6,820 bases of DNA from positions 1-6,820 of the forward strand of contig SLSQ01000187.1 of the NCBI GenBank assembly GCA_007130355.1, read 5' to 3'. The stretch comes from Trueperaceae bacterium (GTDB lineage: Bacteria; Deinococcota; Deinococci; Deinococcales; Trueperaceae). Both the position numbers and the translations under genes were made by a program. Every line of letters begins with the position of its first letter. Position 1 is the stretch's first letter. Shown piece after piece: positions 5,088 to 6,820 of the stretch. A model generated the notes under the pieces. That model ran no database searches, was not told where the DNA came from, and saw nothing but the letters and a program-made list of their open reading frames with translations.

Positions 5088-6073
5088 GGTCCGCCGCGGG
5101 AGCCGCCCTCCACGAGGGCGTCCGGTCGCAGCTTGCGCCAGTAGCGGCTCAGGCCGGCGACGGTCATGGCGGCGTCGCTGCTCCCCTTGGTGCGGCGACG
5201 GAGGTCCGGGTCGGCGACGCCGTCGGCGTCGAGCTCGGCGTCCTCGAGCCGTTCCATGCGCCGGACCAGGGCCGCCTCGTCCTCGCCGGCGCGCAGGCCG
5301 GCGAGGACCTCCTGGCCCCAGGCGCGGGCGCGGCTCGAGGCGGCCTCCAGGTGCGCGTCGACGTCGTCGAACGCCCCGAAGTGCGTGAGCAGCAGGCGCG
5401 CCGGCGTCTCGGCCCGGAGTCGGTCGAGGCTCGCGTCCAGCGCCTCGAGGTCGGTCTCGGGGGGAGGCAGGGCGGGCCGGATCTTGGGGACGCCGGGCAG
5501 GCGGATGCCGGCGGCGTCGCCGACGTAGGCGTCGCCGCGGTCGTCGATCAGGCTCAGGTGGTGCCGCGCGTGGCCGGGCGTATGCAGCACCCGGAACGGG
5601 GTGCCGCCCAGGGTCAGCGTGCGGCCGTCCGGCAGCGGTCGCAGCAGCTCCTCGGGTACCGGCCGCATCGGACCCCAGAGCCGGTCCATGGCGTCGCCGT
5701 AGAGCCGGGCGGCGCTGTTCCAGAGGCGGCTCGGGTCGTGCAGGTGCCGGGCCCCGTCGGGGTGCACGAAGACCGGGGCATCGGCCCAGGCGCAGAGCCC
5801 TCCGGCGCCGGCGGCGTGGTCGAGGTGCACGTGCGTGACGAAGATGCCGGCCACGTCCTCGGGCCCGAGGCCGAGCGCGCCGAGGCCGCGCAGCACGGTC
5901 GGAACGGTGGCGCCCGAGGCGGCCTCGATCAGGGCGACGCGGCCGTCGGCGAGGGTGCGGACGAACACGCCGACCACGCCCGGTTCGCCGGCGAGGCGGG
6001 AGTCGAGCAGCCAGCTGCCGTGCCCGAGGTCGATCGGTTCGGGCGGGGCGCCGATCGGGGCCCCCTGCGTCAC
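5084..6073 (-). CDS. MBL-fold metallo-hydrolase
   Basis: The product is a 329-residue metallo-beta-lactamase superfamily hydrolase, cytoplasmic since no signal peptide is visible. The metal ligands are all present: THVHLDH gives His81, His83, Asp85 and His86; TPGHARHH gives His168; GDAAG gives Asp186 bridging both metals; LLTHFG gives His231. The core fold occupies about 15-235. After it comes a helical C-terminal segment of about 95 residues, ending with a conserved-looking SSDAAMTVAGLSRYWRK (298-314). The layout resembles the ST1585-like group and glyoxalase-II-like hydrolases, but the substrate cannot be read from the sequence; thioester, lactone or phosphoester substrates are all possible. 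The GTG start at 6073 lies in a GTGA overlap with the FAH stop, and residues from there fit the family's N-terminus. The frame stays open to 6790 only as an arginine-rich shadow of the FAH gene. Its tail overlaps the purN start by 4 bases. Confidence 0.92.
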   Translation of the reverse strand: MTQGAPIGAPPEPIDLGHGSWLLDSRLAGEPGVVGVFVRTLADGRVALIEAASGATVPTVLRGLGALGLGPEDVAGIFVTHVHLDHAAGAGGLCAWADAPVFVHPDGARHLHDPSRLWNSAARLYGDAMDRLWGPMRPVPEELLRPLPDGRTLTLGGTPFRVLHTPGHARHHLSLIDDRGDAYVGDAAGIRLPGVPKIRPALPPPETDLEALDASLDRLRAETPARLLLTHFGAFDDVDAHLEAASSRARAWGQEVLAGLRAGEDEAALVRRMERLEDAELDADGVADPDLRRRTKGSSDAAMTVAGLSRYWRKLRPDALVEGGSRGGP

Positions 6074-6820
6074 GCCGCTTCGACGTCGCTGACCAGGCTG
6101 CCGATCCCTTCGATGCGGACCTCGACCCGGTCGCCGACGGCGAGGGGTCCGACGCCGTCCGGCGTGCCGGTGAGGACCAGATCGCCGGGGCGCAGGGTCA
6201 TGAAGCGGCTCACGTAGGCCAGCACCTCGGGCACCGAGAAGATCATGTCGCGGGTGCGTCCGTCCTGGCGGACCTCGTCGTTGACGAGGGTCTCGATCCG
6301 TACGTCGCTCGGGTCGAGGTCGGTTTCGAGCCAGGGGCCGACCGGGCAGAAGCCGTCGGCGCTCTTGCCGCGGACCCACTGCAGGTCGGTGCGTTGCGCG
6401 TCGCGGGCGGTGACGTCGACGGCGCAGGCGTAGCCGAGCACGTGCTCGAGCGCTTCGGACGCGCTCACGTTCCGTGCGGTCCGACCGATCACGACGGCGA
6501 GTTCGCCCTCGTAGTGCAGCTCCCGGGTCCAGTGCGGGTAGGGGATCGGGTCGCCGGCCCCGCTCAGGGTGTTCAGGCCCTTGAGGAACAGCCCCGGCTC
6601 CTTCGGCAGGGCCGAGCGGTCGCCACCCATCTCGGCGACGTGGTCGGCGTAGTTCTTGCCGACGCACACGATCACGCGCGGGTCGCACGGGGGCAACAGG
6701 TTGACGTCGGTGAGCGGGACGACCGTGCCGCTGCGGCGACCGATCATGTCGGTGAGCTGGTGGACGCGGCCGCCTTCGACCTCGCCCCAATGGACGCCGT
6801 CGAACGTTCGGTAGCGGACT
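6070..6820 (-). CDS. FAH-family hydrolase, FAHD1/acylpyruvase-like (5' end outside window)
   Basis: This is a fumarylacetoacetate hydrolase superfamily enzyme of the FAHD1 type. Characterised relatives are acylpyruvate hydrolases, oxaloacetate decarboxylases or tautomerases, and aromatic ring-cleavage product hydrolases. The first visible in-frame codon is at 6817-6819, giving 249 residues. The start VRYRTFDGVHWGEVEG is typical family N-terminal sequence, so probably only a few residues are missing and the ATG at 6747 is internal. Counting from that first codon, KNYADHVAEM carries His60 and Glu63, matching the catalytic His30-Glu33 pair of human FAHD1. LHYEGEL gives metal ligands Glu104 and Glu106, AVDVTARD gives Asp135, and RGKSADGF gives Lys152. 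MIFSVPEVLAYVS and LTGTPDGVGP complete the family signature. All catalytic residues are intact, but the exact substrate is not determined. The gene is first in the visible chain, and its TGA overlaps the MBL GTG by 4 bases. Confidence 0.93.
   Translation of the reverse strand, partial: VRYRTFDGVHWGEVEGGRVHQLTDMIGRRSGTVVPLTDVNLLPPCDPRVIVCVGKNYADHVAEMGGDRSALPKEPGLFLKGLNTLSGAGDPIPYPHWTRELHYEGELAVVIGRTARNVSASEALEHVLGYACAVDVTARDAQRTDLQWVRGKSADGFCPVGPWLETDLDPSDVRIETLVNDEVRQDGRTRDMIFSVPEVLAYVSRFMTLRPGDLVLTGTPDGVGPLAVGDRVEVRIEGIGSLVSDVEAA

Noticed and set aside
1576..5388. Plus-strand 1270-codon open frame.
   Set aside because: It runs antisense across parts of five minus-strand genes (dxs, the lipoprotein gene, purD, purN and the MBL gene) and both spacers. 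It shows no domain and has a strongly arginine- and proline-rich low-complexity translation.
6745..6747. ATG at 6747 as the start of the FAH gene.
   Set aside because: The frame upstream to 6819 encodes typical FAH N-terminal sequence (RY..FDG..WGEVEG), so this methionine is internal and the gene continues beyond the window.
6074..6790. N-terminal extension of the MBL gene to 568 residues, as a possible fusion protein.
   Set aside because: The extra 239 residues are an out-of-frame, arginine-rich shadow of the FAH gene. The GTG at 6073 lies in a GTGA overlap and matches the family's N-terminus.

Overview
This window is high-GC bacterial chromosomal DNA in which every recognisable gene lies on the minus strand. 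In the direction of transcription, from the right edge leftwards, the order is: a fumarylacetoacetate hydrolase (FAH) family enzyme cut by the window edge, a metallo-beta-lactamase (MBL) fold hydrolase, purN, purD, a small secreted lipoprotein, dxs and a tRNA-Asp. I see no mobile element, CRISPR array, phage gene or defence-type cassette. The content is housekeeping and central metabolism.

The organism is probably a high-GC member of Deinococcota (Deinococcus/Truepera-like). This rests mainly on the Dxs protein. Its catalytic-glutamate motif reads GIAEDVAVTTAAGMALQG instead of the usual GIAEQHAV, and I recall a similar variant in Deinococcus Dxs. Weaker support is a lipoprotein start that lacks a Shine-Dalgarno sequence and has a -10-like box where a leaderless mRNA would need it. 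The assignment is an inference from memory, not from a search.

Right block (about 3028-6820): FAH, MBL, purN and purD are chained by three successive 4-base GTGA overlaps, where the GTG start of each gene overlaps the TGA stop of the one before. They very likely form one translationally coupled operon. PurN and PurD catalyse the GAR transformylase and GAR synthetase steps of de novo purine synthesis. The two upstream enzymes have intact active-site residues, but I can see no pathway link to purines.

Middle (2236-3027): a 60-base spacer precedes a gene for a 243-residue lipoprotein of unknown function. It has a clear signal peptide and lipobox, and it may have its own promoter.

Left block (12-2235): a 94-base spacer holds a perfect 8-bp inverted repeat starting immediately after the lipoprotein stop codon, and a purine-rich ribosome-binding region for dxs. 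Dxs makes 1-deoxy-D-xylulose 5-phosphate, the entry compound of the MEP isoprenoid pathway. Between dxs and the tRNA is a near-consensus sigma70-type promoter (TTGACA, 17 bp, TATTCT) driving tRNA-Asp(GUC), whose 3' CCA is encoded.

No stretch longer than 300 bases lacks a gene. I do not see an undescribed biological system here. The points worth a second look are the tight coupling of FAH and MBL enzymes to purine genes, the non-canonical Dxs and PurD motifs, and the two intergenic regulatory candidates.
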